Source of the DNA: Leptospira biflexa serovar Patoc strain 'Patoc 1 (Paris)'
Lineage (GTDB): Bacteria; Spirochaetota; Leptospiria; Leptospirales; Leptospiraceae
DNA length: 64,000 bases
Assembly: GCF_000017685.1 (NCBI RefSeq)
Contig: NC_010843.1
Span: 124,001-188,000 of the forward strand
Direction of reading: 5' to 3'
In this document: positions 52,216-62,515 of the stretch, in pieces
Layout: each line of letters begins with the position of its first letter
How positions within the stretch are numbered: the stretch's first letter is position 1
Program-made: the position numbers and the translations under genes
The notes under the pieces: model-generated
The model's input: only the letters and a program-made list of their open reading frames with translations
What the model was told of the DNA's origin: nothing
Databases searched by the model: none

Positions 52216-53523
52216 TTAAACTTTCGCCTTCATCGAATTCGGTTGGCCCGTGGAAGCAAGGAGTGCTCGCCATAACGTACTCCGCTCTGGCCTAAGTACC
52301 TTTCGTTCTGCAATCGCCAAAGAAATGGGCATCACCGTAAACACATTGTTCCAAATCCCGACCACACATCCTGTACGACCTGCAAACGCAGCGTGCACGG
52401 CATTTTGAGCTAGGAATCCACAAAACACGGAATCTTCCGCATTGGCAGGCACGGAACGAATGATGTAACTCGGGTCAATGTATTTTAGATTCAGTGCCAC
52501 ACCTTCTTTTTGAAAGTATTCGGTGATTTTATCTTTGATGTATACACCAACGTCCGCCAACTTCTTGTTACCCGATCTATCTTTTTCTCCCTTGTCTTCG
52601 AAGTACTTTTGCCCTGCCCCTTCGGCGATGATGACAACCGCATGGCCTCGTCTCTGCACTCTGTCTTTTAAAACAGGCAGAAAAGCACCCTCTCCTTCTA
52701 AATCAAAATCAAGTTCAGGGATGAGGACAAAGTTTACATTCTTAGAAGCCAAAGCAGAATTCACAGCAATGAATCCGGAGTGGCGCCCCATCAGTTTCAC
52801 AAGACCAATCCCATTCGGTGCTCCTTTTGCTTCTTCATGGGCGCAGTTCACAGCTTCCACCGCCTTACTAAAGGCTGTCGAAAATCCAAATGTTTTTTGG
52901 ACATAATTGATATCGTTGTCGATGGTTTTGGGAATGCCTACGATGGCGATGTCTTCCTTTCGTTTTTTCACTTCTTCTTGGATGGCTTGGGCTCCGCGTA
53001 AGGTCCCGTCCCCTCCGATACAAAACAACATCTTCACACCATATAAAAACAAAGTATCGACCATCTCTTCAATCTTCTGATTGCCCCTGGAAGACCCAAG
53101 GATGGACCCACCAAAATTCATGATATGAGCCACCTTATCAGGAGTGAGTTCAATGGGCCTATGTCCAAATTTTTTCACTAACCCTTCATACCCAAAAGGG
53201 AATCCGAGGATCCTCGGTACTTTATAACGATAGTGCAATTCCATCACAAGTGCTCGGATCACATCATTGATCCCAGGGCAAAGTCCCCCACAGGTAACGA
53301 TCCCTGCTGTCACTTCTTCGGGTCGAAAGTAGATTTTTTCCTTCGGACCGGCTTGTTCAAAGAAAACGGGACTTGTTTCGATGGTTTTTTTTGCATCGTC
53401 TGGTCCAGAAAAGATGGTTTGGAAGAGCACAACCGAATTGTCTTCTGTCCAGTAGTCATACCCCGCTGGGTTTGGGAAGGTACAAGGTCCAAATTGTTCT
53501 ACTTTTGTATCGTTTTCATTCAT
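52216..53523 (-). CDS. 6-phosphofructokinase, TP0108-like group
   Basis: A protein of 435 residues from the ATG at 53523; the GTG at 53532 is an alternative. It has a phosphofructokinase core: [28 protein letters not shown] (nucleotide site), the catalytic [10 protein letters not shown] and [13 protein letters not shown]. The long N- and C-terminal extensions fit the spirochaete/plant-like branch. GGDG rather than GGDD at the phosphate site leans towards ATP as donor, but that is not decisive for this branch. It lies upstream of the metal-efflux operon on the same strand, probably as a separate unit. Confidence 0.88.
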   Translation of the reverse strand: MNENDTKVEQFGPCTFPNPAGYDYWTEDNSVVLFQTIFSGPDDAKKTIETSPVFFEQAGPKEKIYFRPEEVTAGIVTCGGLCPGINDVIRALVMELHYRYKVPRILGFPFGYEGLVKKFGHRPIELTPDKVAHIMNFGGSILGSSRGNQKIEEMVDTLFLYGVKMLFCIGGDGTLRGAQAIQEEVKKRKEDIAIVGIPKTIDNDINYVQKTFGFSTAFSKAVEAVNCAHEEAKGAPNGIGLVKLMGRHSGFIAVNSALASKNVNFVLIPELDFDLEGEGAFLPVLKDRVQRRGHAVVIIAEGAGQKYFEDKGEKDRSGNKKLADVGVYIKDKITEYFQKEGVALNLKYIDPSYIIRSVPANAEDSVFCGFLAQNAVHAAFAGRTGCVVGIWNNVFTVMPISLAIAERKVLRPERSTLWRALLASTGQPNSMKAKV

Positions 53524-53607
53524 CGGTCTCACTTATAACAAAAAAAGACAGAGAAGAAAGCAAATTTCATTGCCAAACAAAGGAAAATCAGACAGAAATG
53601 CTTTTAG

Positions 53608-54429
53608 ATGCTAAAAAAGATCACTCTCATCTTCTTTCTCGTAACTTCTGCGAGCCTGACTGTTTTAGCGCAAGGTTTACCGTTTTTCTCAAGTTATTCC
53701 TTCACCGATCCACGTTCTTCTCTTTTCCAAGTAGGCGGGTCGCATAACGGAAATTTGGCGATTTTAATTCCATTTCGGTTCCCAAAAGAACTTGAGTTGG
53801 GTTCCAATTCTGTTTTTTCCAAATCAAACGATCCCATGGCTGGGATTCAGATTTTTTCTCCTATCATACCTTTTTCCTCAGTCAATCCATACCGCAACCC
53901 TGAAGGCAATTTTGATGTCAGGCCAGAACGTTCCAACGGAGCTTTACTCTCTTACCAACCCAATGTCACGTATGTGTATTATCGCAATGGGTTCACCTTT
54001 GACTTAGGTCTCAGTATGGGCATGTCTCTCAACCAAGGTTCGAGTGGTTATGTAGATGTTGCAGAATCTCGAGTGCGAATCAAATACCGCCTCAATCGTA
54101 ATTTATTTTCCTTTATCAAAAATTCCCGTTGGGAATTATTTTTGCAACTCTCCGAATTACACCGGTTTGACGCAACAGAATACACCAACCGATTTAATTC
54201 CTCTATCCGTGCCCAAGAACCATCTCGCACGAACTTTGTGGGTAGACAAGTCTACGTCACACCAGGGATCAGCATCTCCAATAGTAACCTCTCCTTTGAA
54301 GGGATGGTGCGAGTGCCGATCAATGCCAGAGAAGCTGGTCGCACACTCGACGAACTTTGGGCACCTGAGATCCAAGGGAACTTAGGACTTAAGTACTACA
54401 TGCCAGTCACCCCTTCCCGTTCGAATTGA
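53608..54429 (+). CDS. Predicted outer-membrane beta-barrel protein
   Basis: A 273-residue protein with a signal peptide (KKITLIFFLVTSASLTVLAQ). The mature part alternates short amphipathic strands with turns (VTYVYYRNGFTFDLGLSMGMSL, split in two strands, then RVRIKYRLNRNLFSF, WELFLQLSELHRF and LSFEGMVRVPINAREAG), and the C terminus ends in a strand (LGLKYYMPVTPSRSN). This pattern fits a small outer-membrane barrel, as in the porin-like transporter group. No specific function is recognised. It is divergent from the phosphofructokinase gene. Confidence 0.65.
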   Translation: MLKKITLIFFLVTSASLTVLAQGLPFFSSYSFTDPRSSLFQVGGSHNGNLAILIPFRFPKELELGSNSVFSKSNDPMAGIQIFSPIIPFSSVNPYRNPEGNFDVRPERSNGALLSYQPNVTYVYYRNGFTFDLGLSMGMSLNQGSSGYVDVAESRVRIKYRLNRNLFSFIKNSRWELFLQLSELHRFDATEYTNRFNSSIRAQEPSRTNFVGRQVYVTPGISISNSNLSFEGMVRVPINAREAGRTLDELWAPEIQGNLGLKYYMPVTPSRSN

Positions 54430-54747
54430 CGGACAAATTTCCAAGTCCCTTACCAGTATTGGAAACATTTCAGAAAATCACCTAACCTGGGTTCATTGCT
54501 TTTTTCGGGGCGCCTCGAATTCGTTAGTTGATAAACACTTAATCTAAGAACGACCGCGCTTTCCGCTCCAATCTTTCCAATTGATACTTAGATCAAAATA
54601 CTTACAGAAATGGAAAGGTTTTCCGCTGCAATCGCTACTTCGACAGGTTGCTCAGTATAAATGGCGCGAGGGGGTTTTGGTGGCTAAATCTATTAAAAAA
54701 AACTTGAAACCGCTGAATGAATCATTTCTATTAGCCATACCTAATAT
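54430..54747. other. Gene-free stretch around dispersed repeat copy B
   Basis: No credible coding frame occupies these 318 bases. The first part has a weak TTTCCAA/TTGGAAA hairpin at about 54440-54465. The middle is the repeat copy. The right end is AT-rich and probably holds the promoter of the ankyrin-type gene. Confidence 0.5.
54507..54665 (-). repeat. Dispersed intergenic repeat, copy B
   Basis: On the minus strand it carries the same ordered blocks as copy A: CGAAGT, AGCGATTG, AGCGGAAAACCTTTCC, CAATTGGAAAGATTGGAGCG, AGCGCGGTCGTTCTTAG and the terminal CGAGGCGCCCC. The reading frame that aligns with copy A contains a stop after SILI, so it does not encode a conserved protein here. Confidence 0.75.
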
Positions 54748-55467
54748 ATGAAACAACAAGGAACAATACTGATCATTGCATTCGCTACATTCATGTGCAA
54801 ATCATTAACCTTAAGCGAGAAAGACAAAGCCTTCTATAACTCTTATTACAAATATTGTCTTGAATCCAATGAATTAGAAATAAAAAGTGTTAACGATAGT
54901 AAATATAATTCCTGTCTTGCCGATGCTGTCTTAAATAACCGAAAACAATTGATAGATCGTATTCTTTCTCAAAAACCAAACGTAAATTATCATGATCGAA
55001 ATGGATTTACAGCGCTGTATTATGCTGCTTTTTTTGGTGAATTTGATCTAATGCAAAAATTGATTTCCTTGGGTGCAAATAAAAGCCTTATCTTTAATGG
55101 AAAAAATATTCAAGAAATTTATAATGATAAATATTTAGAAAAGGATAATGAGCCATATTTGGAGGAAAACACAGCAGGATTATTGAAACCTTTCCCAAAA
55201 GTACATTTACAATTAAGAGATCTTTATCCTCAAAAATTCAAAGATTTAAAATCGAATAGAATTGTTTTACTTAAATTAAAAATATTCAAAAATGGAAGAG
55301 TTGATTCAGTTGAGGTTTTAAATAAGGACATTGAACAAGAATTCATTGATTCAGCATTCATTATTCTCTCAAGAACTACATTCTCACCTGGAGTATATAA
55401 GAACAAAAATGTGAATTGTATCCACACAATTCCAATTAACTTCAGTATGGATGAAGAGGAAGATTGA
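54748..55467 (+). CDS. Ankyrin-repeat protein with TonB-type C-terminal domain
   Basis: A 239-residue exported protein, clearly more AT-rich than its neighbours. A short signal-like start ends near FMCKS, possibly a lipoprotein Cys. Residues about 60-115 hold one to two ankyrin repeats (NGFTALYYAAFFGEFDLMQKLI, then SLGANKS). Residues about 170-235 match a TonB C-terminal domain (VLLKLKIFKNGRVDSVEVL, then FSPGVYKNKNV). Such combinations occur in predicted periplasmic proteins of unknown role. Codon use and location next to a dispersed repeat suggest recent acquisition. Confidence 0.7.
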   Translation: MKQQGTILIIAFATFMCKSLTLSEKDKAFYNSYYKYCLESNELEIKSVNDSKYNSCLADAVLNNRKQLIDRILSQKPNVNYHDRNGFTALYYAAFFGEFDLMQKLISLGANKSLIFNGKNIQEIYNDKYLEKDNEPYLEENTAGLLKPFPKVHLQLRDLYPQKFKDLKSNRIVLLKLKIFKNGRVDSVEVLNKDIEQEFIDSAFIILSRTTFSPGVYKNKNVNCIHTIPINFSMDEEED

Positions 55468-55620
55468 AATTTTTTGATTAAAATACTCTTCGCATAACAT
55501 CAATATACCACGAGGATTCTATCAAATTAATTTGATACGGGATTTGTTTGATTGGTCAATCGGAAGGTTACTTCCATTAACAATTTTATATGAGAATCGA
55601 ACCAGACGTTACGAGGAATT

Positions 55621-55926
55621 TTACGGTTTGAGTGAATGTCGTTTCCAAGACAAATCTACATCCATTTTGGAAATGTTCTCTTTTTTACGAGAGATACGGA
55701 ATTCATGTTTGTTCCATACGATCATGGTCTCTTCCGTCGGACAACTCACCTCTCCACAACTCACTTCCAAAATTTCCAAATCCGCATCTTGTGGAATTGA
55801 AGTATATGTCAAAAGCCACTCGGCGAGTTTTGGATGGAAAGAAAATCCATCGATGAGTTTCCCTGTTGCAACAGATTTCCAACCGTGGCTGTGTGATTGT
55901 CCAGAAACTGCCATAAAGATCTCCAT
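55621..55926 (-). CDS. Small protein of unknown function downstream of metH
   Basis: A protein of about 101 residues from the ATG at 55926; starts at 55914, 55950 (ATG) or 55956 (GTG) are also possible. It has no signal peptide. The sequence MEIFMAVSGQSHSHGW, GKLIDGFSFHPKLAEWLL and LEVSCGEVSCPTEETMIVW shows a CGEVSCPTEE motif with two Cys and a His-rich start. It lies 57 bases past the metH stop on the same strand, so it may share the metH transcript. I recognise no family. Confidence 0.55.
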   Translation of the reverse strand: MEIFMAVSGQSHSHGWKSVATGKLIDGFSFHPKLAEWLLTYTSIPQDADLEILEVSCGEVSCPTEETMIVWNKHEFRISRKKENISKMDVDLSWKRHSLKP

Positions 55927-55982
55927 TTTCGACCAATCAGCACAAATCATTATCACTATGTAACAATGATTTGTTTGTTGTC

Positions 55983-58900
55983 TTACCCTTTAGACTTCCT
56001 TGACGGATCATAGTTGAGAATTGGTGATAACCAACGTTCTACTTCTGATTTTTCCATCTCTTTTAGCTTTGTATACGTATCCACTTGGTCTTCGTTGATT
56101 TTCCCAATGGCAAAATACCGTGCTTCAGGATGGGAAAAATAATACCCACTCACGCTGCTCGCCGGCCACATCGCACAAGATTCTGTGAGCTGGATGCCTG
56201 CGTTTTTTTCCACATCGAGTAGTTTCCAAATTTTACGTTTTTCGGTATGGTCAGGGCATGCTGGATACCCTGGTGCTGGGCGAATGCCACGATACTTCTC
56301 ACGGATCAAATCTTCTGTGGTAAGTTGTTCGTCCTTTCCAAATCCCCAATCTTCACGCATTTTATGGTGCATGTATTCGGCAAATGCTTCCGCAAAACGG
56401 TCGGCAAGTGCCTTCACTAAAATGGAATTGTAATCGTCGTGTTTGACTTCATAGGTTTTTGCTAATTCTTCGATTCCATGCCCGGCAGTGACTGCAAAAA
56501 ATCCGATATAATCGTTTTTGTTTTTTTCTTTCGGGGCAACAAAATCCGCCAAACTATAATTAGGTTGATTGGACATCTTTGTTGTCTGTTGGCGTAACAT
56601 CGGATAAAATCCCAAGGATTTTGATTTGTTTTCATCCGAAAAAATTTCCACTGTTTCGCCATGAGAAACCGCAGGGAACATTCCAACGACAGCCCTTGGT
56701 TTGAGGTTTGGATTTTCCAACATCTGATTTAAAATCACCTGTGCGTCGTTGTATAAGGAAGTGGCTTCTTTTCCAATGATAGGATCTTTTAAGATTTGTG
56801 GGTATCTACCCTTTAATTCCCAAGCTAAAAAGAAAGGAGACCAATCGATAAAAGGAATCAAATCCTTTAAAGTCACGTCATCAAATACTTTTATCCCCGT
56901 AAAACTCGGCTTTGGCGGAGTATAGGAATCCCAATCGGCTTTGAATTTGTTTTGGATCGCATCTGCGATTGGTAGAATGTTTCGTTCGTTTTCTCTGGAA
57001 TAAAACTCTTCACGAATTCGGGATTGTTCTTCCTTAACGGTTTTTGCGTATTCTTTTGTTGTTTGCGGATTGAGGACACTATTCATCACGTTCACAACAC
57101 GAGATGCGTCCATCACATGTAATACAGGTTGCGAATATTTTTCTGCGATTTTCACTGCAGTGTGTGCAGGGGATGTGGTAGCTCCACCGATGAGGAGTGG
57201 CACTTTAAATTCCAATCGTTCCATCTCTTTTGCCACATACACCATTTCGTCAAGGGAAGGTGTGATGAGACCAGAAAGACCAATTGCCGCAACATTTTCT
57301 TTTTTGGCAGTTTCTAGGATTTTTTCACAAGGAACCATCACACCAAGATCAATCACCTCGTAGTTGTTACACGCAAGTACAACACCCACAATATTTTTCC
57401 CAATATCATGGACATCACCCTTTACGGTGGCAATGAGGAACTTGGCTTGTTTACTTTCGTCTTTTTGGTTCCGTTTCTCTTCTTCCATGTAAGGCATGAG
57501 GTAAGCGACTGCTTTTTTCATCACACGAGCACTTTTCACAACCTGTGGTAAAAACATTTTTCCAGCACCAAAGAGTTCCCCTACCACCTTCATACCATTC
57601 ATGAGTGGTCCTTCGATGACATCGAGAGGTTTTGCCAAACTTTGGCGTGCTTCTTCCGTATCTTGTGTCACAAATTCGTCGATTCCTTTTACAAGGGCAT
57701 GGGTAAGTCGCTCTTCAACGGTTCCACTTCGCCAAACATCATCCTTTTTTTGGACTTTGGCTTCTCCATGGAAACTTCCTGCGGCATCAATCAAACGTTC
57801 GGTGGCATCAGGCCTTCGATTGAGTAAAACATCTTCCACTAACTCAAGTAAGTCTTTGGGGATTTGTTCGTAAACTTCAAGCATACCTGCATTGACAATT
57901 GCCATATCCATTCCCGCTTGGATGGCATGGTATAAAAAGGCAGAGTGCATGGCTTCCCGAACAGGGTTATTGCCTCGGAAAGAAAAGGAAATATTACTGA
58001 GTCCACCTGATACTTTGGCACCTGGGCAAACTTTTTTGATCTCTCGTGTTGCTTCGATAAAATCAACAGCATAATTGTTATGTTCTTCAATACCAGTGGC
58101 AACAGTTAAGATATTGGGATCAAAAATTATATCGGTTGGGTCAAAATCCAATTTGGATACAAGTAAATCATAAGCGCGTTTACAAATCCTCACCTTCTCA
58201 TCTCTCGTAGCGGCTTGGCCTTGTTCATCAAATGCCATGACAATCGCAGAAGCTCCAAACCTTTGGATGGTGCGTGCGTGGTTTAAAAATACTTCTTCCC
58301 CTTCTTTAAGGGAGATCGAATTGACAATTGGTTTTCCTTGGATGCATTTGAGGCCTGCCAGTAACACCGACCATTTGGAAGAATCGATCATAAACGGAAC
58401 ACGAGCAATGTCTGGTTCCCCTGAAATCAAATTCAAAAATTTGGTCATAGACGCTTCGCCATCGAGAAGCGCCTCATCAAAGTTAATGTCGATAATATTG
58501 GCACCAGCTTGCACTTGTTGTAAGGCAACCTGTACGGCTTCTTCAAAGTTTCCGTCTAAGATGAGTTTTTTGAACTTTGGAGATCCTGTGACGTTATTCC
58601 TTTCTCCTACGTTGATAAAACCTTGATCTTTGGTAAGTTTCAATGGTTCAAGGCCTGCAAAGGCACTGAGTTTCGGTTGTTCTCTGAGAGGACGAGGTTT
58701 GATCGAAGTCACTGCTTCTTTTGCCGCCTGGATATGGGCAGGTGTGGTCCCGCAACATCCACCGACAATGTTTAAAAAACCTGCCTCAGCAAAATTTTTC
58801 ATCCAACCACCAAACTCATCTGGCGTTTGGTCGTAGCCACCAAAGGCATTGGGAAGACCAGCATTCGGGTAACAAGACACATAACAATCGGCCACTCGAG

Positions 58901-59699
58901 AGATTTCCTCGATATAAGGTCGCATCTCACCTGCACCTAACGCACAGTTGATTCCTACTGCAAGTGGTTTTGCATGTTTGATGGATATATAAAATGCCTC
59001 TCCCGTTTGACCAGACAAAGTCCTGCCAGATGCATCTGTAATCGTAACAGAAAGCACAACGGGGATACGAATCTTTCGTTCTTCAAATACTTTCTCTATG
59101 GCAAATATACATGCCTTTAAGTTCAACGTATCGATATTGGTTTCGGGTAATAACAAGTCAACTCCACCGTCGAGAAGTGCGGAAACTTGTTCATAAAAAC
59201 AATCCACTAACTCATCAAAGGTGACCGCACGAAAGGCAGGGTTATTCACATCAGGAGAAAGGGATGCCGTTTTGACCGTTGGGCCAATGGATCCTGCAAT
59301 GAATACTTCTGTTTTCCCCGTTTTTTCCTTATATTTGGCAACGGCGTTTTTGGCACATTGTACAGCCGCTAGATTCAAATCCCGAACGGCGGATTCCATT
59401 TTGTAGTCTGCTTGGGAGACAATATTCGAACTGAAGGTATTGGTTTCGATGATATCAGCACCAGCTTCCAAATACTCTAAGTGAACCGATTCGATGATGT
59501 CAGGCCTTGTGATGGCAAGTACATCGTTATTACCTTTGATCGAACAAGGCCAATCCTTAAAACGATCCCCGCGGAAATCATCCTCTTCTAACGAATGCCT
59601 TTGGATCATTGTACCCATAGCACCATCTAAAACTAAGATTCTTTCCGTGAGTAATTTTAAGAGAGTTTTGGAAGAAGGATTGGTATATTCAAATTTCAT
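55983..59699 (-). CDS. metH: Cobalamin-dependent methionine synthase
   Basis: A full-length protein of about 1238 residues from the ATG at 59699. The domains are in the usual order. The homocysteine domain ([13 protein letters not shown], Cys ligands in VGGCCGTTP) comes first, then the pterin domain ([13 protein letters not shown]). The cobalamin domain has the axial His in [11 protein letters not shown] near residue 762, and the AdoMet activation domain has [12 protein letters not shown]. It makes methionine from homocysteine with methyl-tetrahydrofolate. It lies downstream of the ferredoxin terminator and upstream of a small unknown gene. The activation domain means a reducing partner is needed. 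Confidence 0.96.
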   Translation of the reverse strand: MKFEYTNPSSKTLLKLLTERILVLDGAMGTMIQRHSLEEDDFRGDRFKDWPCSIKGNNDVLAITRPDIIESVHLEYLEAGADIIETNTFSSNIVSQADYKMESAVRDLNLAAVQCAKNAVAKYKEKTGKTEVFIAGSIGPTVKTASLSPDVNNPAFRAVTFDELVDCFYEQVSALLDGGVDLLLPETNIDTLNLKACIFAIEKVFEERKIRIPVVLSVTITDASGRTLSGQTGEAFYISIKHAKPLAVGINCALGAGEMRPYIEEISRVADCYVSCYPNAGLPNAFGGYDQTPDEFGGWMKNFAEAGFLNIVGGCCGTTPAHIQAAKEAVTSIKPRPLREQPKLSAFAGLEPLKLTKDQGFINVGERNNVTGSPKFKKLILDGNFEEAVQVALQQVQAGANIIDINFDEALLDGEASMTKFLNLISGEPDIARVPFMIDSSKWSVLLAGLKCIQGKPIVNSISLKEGEEVFLNHARTIQRFGASAIVMAFDEQGQAATRDEKVRICKRAYDLLVSKLDFDPTDIIFDPNILTVATGIEEHNNYAVDFIEATREIKKVCPGAKVSGGLSNISFSFRGNNPVREAMHSAFLYHAIQAGMDMAIVNAGMLEVYEQIPKDLLELVEDVLLNRRPDATERLIDAAGSFHGEAKVQKKDDVWRSGTVEERLTHALVKGIDEFVTQDTEEARQSLAKPLDVIEGPLMNGMKVVGELFGAGKMFLPQVVKSARVMKKAVAYLMPYMEEEKRNQKDESKQAKFLIATVKGDVHDIGKNIVGVVLACNNYEVIDLGVMVPCEKILETAKKENVAAIGLSGLITPSLDEMVYVAKEMERLEFKVPLLIGGATTSPAHTAVKIAEKYSQPVLHVMDASRVVNVMNSVLNPQTTKEYAKTVKEEQSRIREEFYSRENERNILPIADAIQNKFKADWDSYTPPKPSFTGIKVFDDVTLKDLIPFIDWSPFFLAWELKGRYPQILKDPIIGKEATSLYNDAQVILNQMLENPNLKPRAVVGMFPAVSHGETVEIFSDENKSKSLGFYPMLRQQTTKMSNQPNYSLADFVAPKEKNKNDYIGFFAVTAGHGIEELAKTYEVKHDDYNSILVKALADRFAEAFAEYMHHKMREDWGFGKDEQLTTEDLIREKYRGIRPAPGYPACPDHTEKRKIWKLLDVEKNAGIQLTESCAMWPASSVSGYYFSHPEARYFAIGKINEDQVDTYTKLKEMEKSEVERWLSPILNYDPSRKSKG

Positions 59700-59741
59700 A
59701 ATATTTCTGTGTATAATAGAGTTTGGTAGATTCAATTAAAA

Positions 59742-59770
59742 GTGGGTGATTACTTTCGTAAAACACCCAC
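59742..59770 (-). terminator. Terminator between the ferredoxin and metH genes
   Basis: On the minus strand GTGGGTG and CACCCAC close an inner TTAC-GAAA-GTAA tetraloop stem and are followed by TTTTAATTG. It would end the ahcY-ferredoxin transcript before metH. Confidence 0.8.
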
Positions 59771-59777
59771 GGTTACA

Positions 59778-60077
59778 TTATTTACTCGGATCGGAACATT
59801 TTGCACCTTTGAGAGGTGGTTTAGTCGTTACGATGACCGGGAATTTATTTGCTTCTTTTGCGTTCACTTCGATTGAAGGTTTGTGTTTTTCAGGGACATC
59901 ATAGTCCGGGAAAATCGCATCAATCGGACATTCATATTGACAAGCATTACAATCAATACAAGTATCTGGATCGATGTACAATGTGTCTGGAGCTTCGTGA
60001 AAAGCTTCCACAGGACAAACTGCAGCACAACTTGTGTATTTACAATCAACGCAAATTTCAGTTACAACATACGCCAT
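59778..60077 (-). CDS. Two-cluster ferredoxin (FdxA-like)
   Basis: A 99-residue ferredoxin with two cluster motifs, CVDCKYTSCAAVCPV (residues about 9-22) and CIDCNACQYECPI (about 40-52). The first matches the FdxA CxxCKYTxC layout, in which a 3Fe-4S cluster often forms, although the Cys at the extra position is present. The C-terminal tail of about 45 residues is typical of this group. It is in an operon with ahcY and ahead of metH, so it could be an electron donor for metH reactivation; this is inference. Confidence 0.85.
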   Translation of the reverse strand: MAYVVTEICVDCKYTSCAAVCPVEAFHEAPDTLYIDPDTCIDCNACQYECPIDAIFPDYDVPEKHKPSIEVNAKEANKFPVIVTTKPPLKGAKCSDPSK

Positions 60078-60125
60078 GAGAAACTCCTAATACCCCTTTT
60101 AGGTATCCTAAAAAGGGCAAAAATT

Positions 60126-61445
60126 TTAGTAGCGGTAGTGGTCCGGTTTGTATGGACCTTCTAATGGAACGCTGATGTAATCAGCTTGTTTTTGAGTGAG
60201 TTTTGTCAAACGAACACCCAACTGCTCCAAATGAAGTGCAGCTACCTTTTCATCCAAGTGTTTTGGAAGGCGGAACACACCCAACTCATATTTCGTAGTA
60301 TAAAGTTCAATTTGAGCCAAAACTTGGTTTGTGAAGGAACTAGACATTACGAAAGATGGGTGGCCTGTTGCACAACCTAAGTTCACAAGTCTTCCTTCCG
60401 CAAGGACGATAATGGATTTACCATCAGGGAAAGTGTATTTGTCTACTTGAGGTTTGATTTCTTTTTTGATCACACCTTTCTCAGAATTCAAACGTGCCAT
60501 TTGAATTTCTGTATCAAAGTGACCAATATTACAAAGGATGGCACCATCTTTCATCGCTTTCATGTGTTCAAGAGAGATGATATCATCGTTACCAGTTGCA
60601 GTCACAATGATGTCAGCGTTTTCAATCACATCTTCTACACGAAGTACTTGGTATCCTTCCATCACTGCTTGTAATGCACAAATTGGATCGATTTCTGTTA
60701 CGATCACACGTGCACCAAAGTTACGAAGGGATGCTGCCGAACCTTTTCCGACGTCTCCGTATCCACAAACAAGTGCCACTTTTCCAGCAAGCATCACGTC
60801 TGTAGCACGTTTGATTCCATCAGCAAGGGATTCACGGCAACCATAAAGGTTATCAAATTTTGACTTTGTTACAGAGTCGTTCACATTGATTGCAGGGATT
60901 TTTAATGTTCCTGCTTTTAATTTTTTATGAAGTGCAATCACACCTGTAGTTGTTTCTTCCGAAACACCTTTGATGTCTGCAAGGAGTTGTGGGTATTTTT
61001 CATGGATGTAATGAGTTAGGTCATGTCCATCATCTAAGATCATGTTTGGACCTTTACCGCCATCAAAGAATAAAGTTTGTTCAATACACCACCAGTATTC
61101 TTCTTCTGTTTCCCCTTTCCATGCAAATACAGGGATTCCCGCTTTTGCAATTGCTGCTGCTGCATGGTCTTGTGTTGAAAAAATGTTACAAGAGGACCAA
61201 CGAATGTCAGCACCTAATGCAGCCAAGGTTTCGATAAGAACCGCTGTTTGGATTGTCATGTGAAGAGATCCGCAAATTCTTGCACCTTTGAGTGGCTTAG
61301 TTGTTCCGAATTCTTTACGTAGTGCCATAAGACCTGGCATTTCTTTTTCTGCCAAAATGATTTCTTCTCTTCCCCATTCTGCAAGAGAGATATCCTTCAC
61401 TTTGTATGGCAATCGTTCCGATTTTGTTTCAGTTGCTGTGGACAT
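60126..61445 (-). CDS. ahcY: Adenosylhomocysteinase
   Basis: A 439-residue enzyme splitting S-adenosylhomocysteine to adenosine and homocysteine with tightly bound NAD. Motifs are [20 protein letters not shown] (split), the NAD site [15 protein letters not shown], the [13 protein letters not shown] substrate region, and the C-terminal KPDHYRY with the conserved Lys and Tyr that close the NAD site. An AAGGAGGACA ribosome site precedes its ATG. It follows the ArsR-methyltransferase gene by 10 bases and precedes the ferredoxin by 48, one operon. Confidence 0.97.
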   Translation of the reverse strand: MSTATETKSERLPYKVKDISLAEWGREEIILAEKEMPGLMALRKEFGTTKPLKGARICGSLHMTIQTAVLIETLAALGADIRWSSCNIFSTQDHAAAAIAKAGIPVFAWKGETEEEYWWCIEQTLFFDGGKGPNMILDDGHDLTHYIHEKYPQLLADIKGVSEETTTGVIALHKKLKAGTLKIPAINVNDSVTKSKFDNLYGCRESLADGIKRATDVMLAGKVALVCGYGDVGKGSAASLRNFGARVIVTEIDPICALQAVMEGYQVLRVEDVIENADIIVTATGNDDIISLEHMKAMKDGAILCNIGHFDTEIQMARLNSEKGVIKKEIKPQVDKYTFPDGKSIIVLAEGRLVNLGCATGHPSFVMSSSFTNQVLAQIELYTTKYELGVFRLPKHLDEKVAALHLEQLGVRLTKLTQKQADYISVPLEGPYKPDHYRY

Positions 61446-61455
61446 TTTGTCCTCC

Positions 61456-62418
61456 TTATTCCTTTGTTGCTTTGATTGTTAAAATTTTAAAACTTGAGTC
61501 AGTTTGGATTTCTCCAATGGTTTCTACACGAAACCCAGCATTGGATAACCAGGATTCAAATAATTCTGGTTCAAATCCAAGCCATAAGTCCGCAAAATTA
61601 TCACGCATATATTCTGCATTATGTTTCCCTAAATCGACGATACAAAGTACGCCACCAGGTTTTAATACACGTGCAATTTCTTCGAGTACGGTTGGTGGGT
61701 GGGAAATATGGTGCATCACCATAGATGCAACTACCGCATCACAAGAGTTTGCCGAAAGAGGCAGATGTTCCATTGGCGTCTGGATGAGATCCACACTTGG
61801 ATTTTTACCTAAATGGATGGACGCATTTTCAATCATACGAGAGGAGTTGTCAACACCCGTAACATGTTTGGCTTTGTTTAACAAAAAAGGGATGAGACCA
61901 CCAGGCCCACACCCTAAATCTAAAATATTCTCGCAAGTAGGGAGTTCTTGTAAGATCCAAGACCGATAGAGTTTTGGATGTAAGGTTTCTTCCTGTAATT
62001 TTTCCCAACTCTCGGCCACACCGTCGAAAAAGGATTTGGATTTTTTCTCACGTGCCTCGAGGATTTGGTGGACCATCTTCTGGTCTCTTTCCCAAGATGG
62101 GAGGTCTTCTTTATATGATAACAAAAGTTTTGTGAGCTCCATTGGGAATTTTAAACCCATGGATTCTTCATCTGGTAAAAAACTATAAACCAAACTACCT
62201 TCCCGCCTAGAACCAATAAGTCCTGCTTCTGTTAGGATTTTCAAATGACGGGAGATGCGAGACTGGCCCATTCCTAAAATTTCTACCACTTCGTTCACCG
62301 AAAATGCCCCGAAACTCAGGATATGAAGGATCCGAATCCGTGTTTCATCAGAAATGGCTTTCGCTCCCGCAAGCAAAGGGGAAGAATTTCGATTGATGAG
62401 CAGGGTTTCAGTCGCCAT
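61456..62418 (-). CDS. ArsR-family regulator fused to a SAM methyltransferase (SahR-like)
   Basis: A 320-residue protein. Residues about 15-100 are an ArsR winged helix-turn-helix ([22 protein letters not shown], then [18 protein letters not shown]). Residues about 130-320 are a class I SAM-binding domain ([29 protein letters not shown]). The same fusion is known for SahR-type repressors that sense S-adenosylhomocysteine and control methionine-cycle genes. Here the gene is first in an operon with ahcY, which supports that role. A near-perfect palindrome lies 8 bases upstream of the start. The SahR identity is by architecture and context, not by sequence proof. Confidence 0.78.
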   Translation of the reverse strand: MATETLLINRNSSPLLAGAKAISDETRIRILHILSFGAFSVNEVVEILGMGQSRISRHLKILTEAGLIGSRREGSLVYSFLPDEESMGLKFPMELTKLLLSYKEDLPSWERDQKMVHQILEAREKKSKSFFDGVAESWEKLQEETLHPKLYRSWILQELPTCENILDLGCGPGGLIPFLLNKAKHVTGVDNSSRMIENASIHLGKNPSVDLIQTPMEHLPLSANSCDAVVASMVMHHISHPPTVLEEIARVLKPGGVLCIVDLGKHNAEYMRDNFADLWLGFEPELFESWLSNAGFRVETIGEIQTDSSFKILTIKATKE

Positions 62419-62426
62419 ATCTAAGA

Positions 62427-62460
62427 TATCTACATATCAAGAAATCTTGATATGTAGATA
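62427..62460. promoter_or_regulatory. 34-bp palindrome, probable operator of the methionine-cycle regulator
   Basis: TATCTACATATCAAGA at 62427-62442 and TCTTGATATGTAGATA at 62445-62460 are perfect complements around AA. It lies 8 bases before the ArsR-methyltransferase start, the right place for autorepression. No second copy was found upstream of metH. Confidence 0.75.
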
Positions 62461-62515
62461 AGAGCAAGCAAAATTTGACTGGATTCAGAAAATCACAGCC
62501 AGTTTGGAAGATCGT

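Noticed and set aside
59700..59777. SAM or cobalamin riboswitch before metH
   Set aside because: The leader is under 80 bases and is mostly the ferredoxin terminator; there is no room for, or sign of, either riboswitch core.
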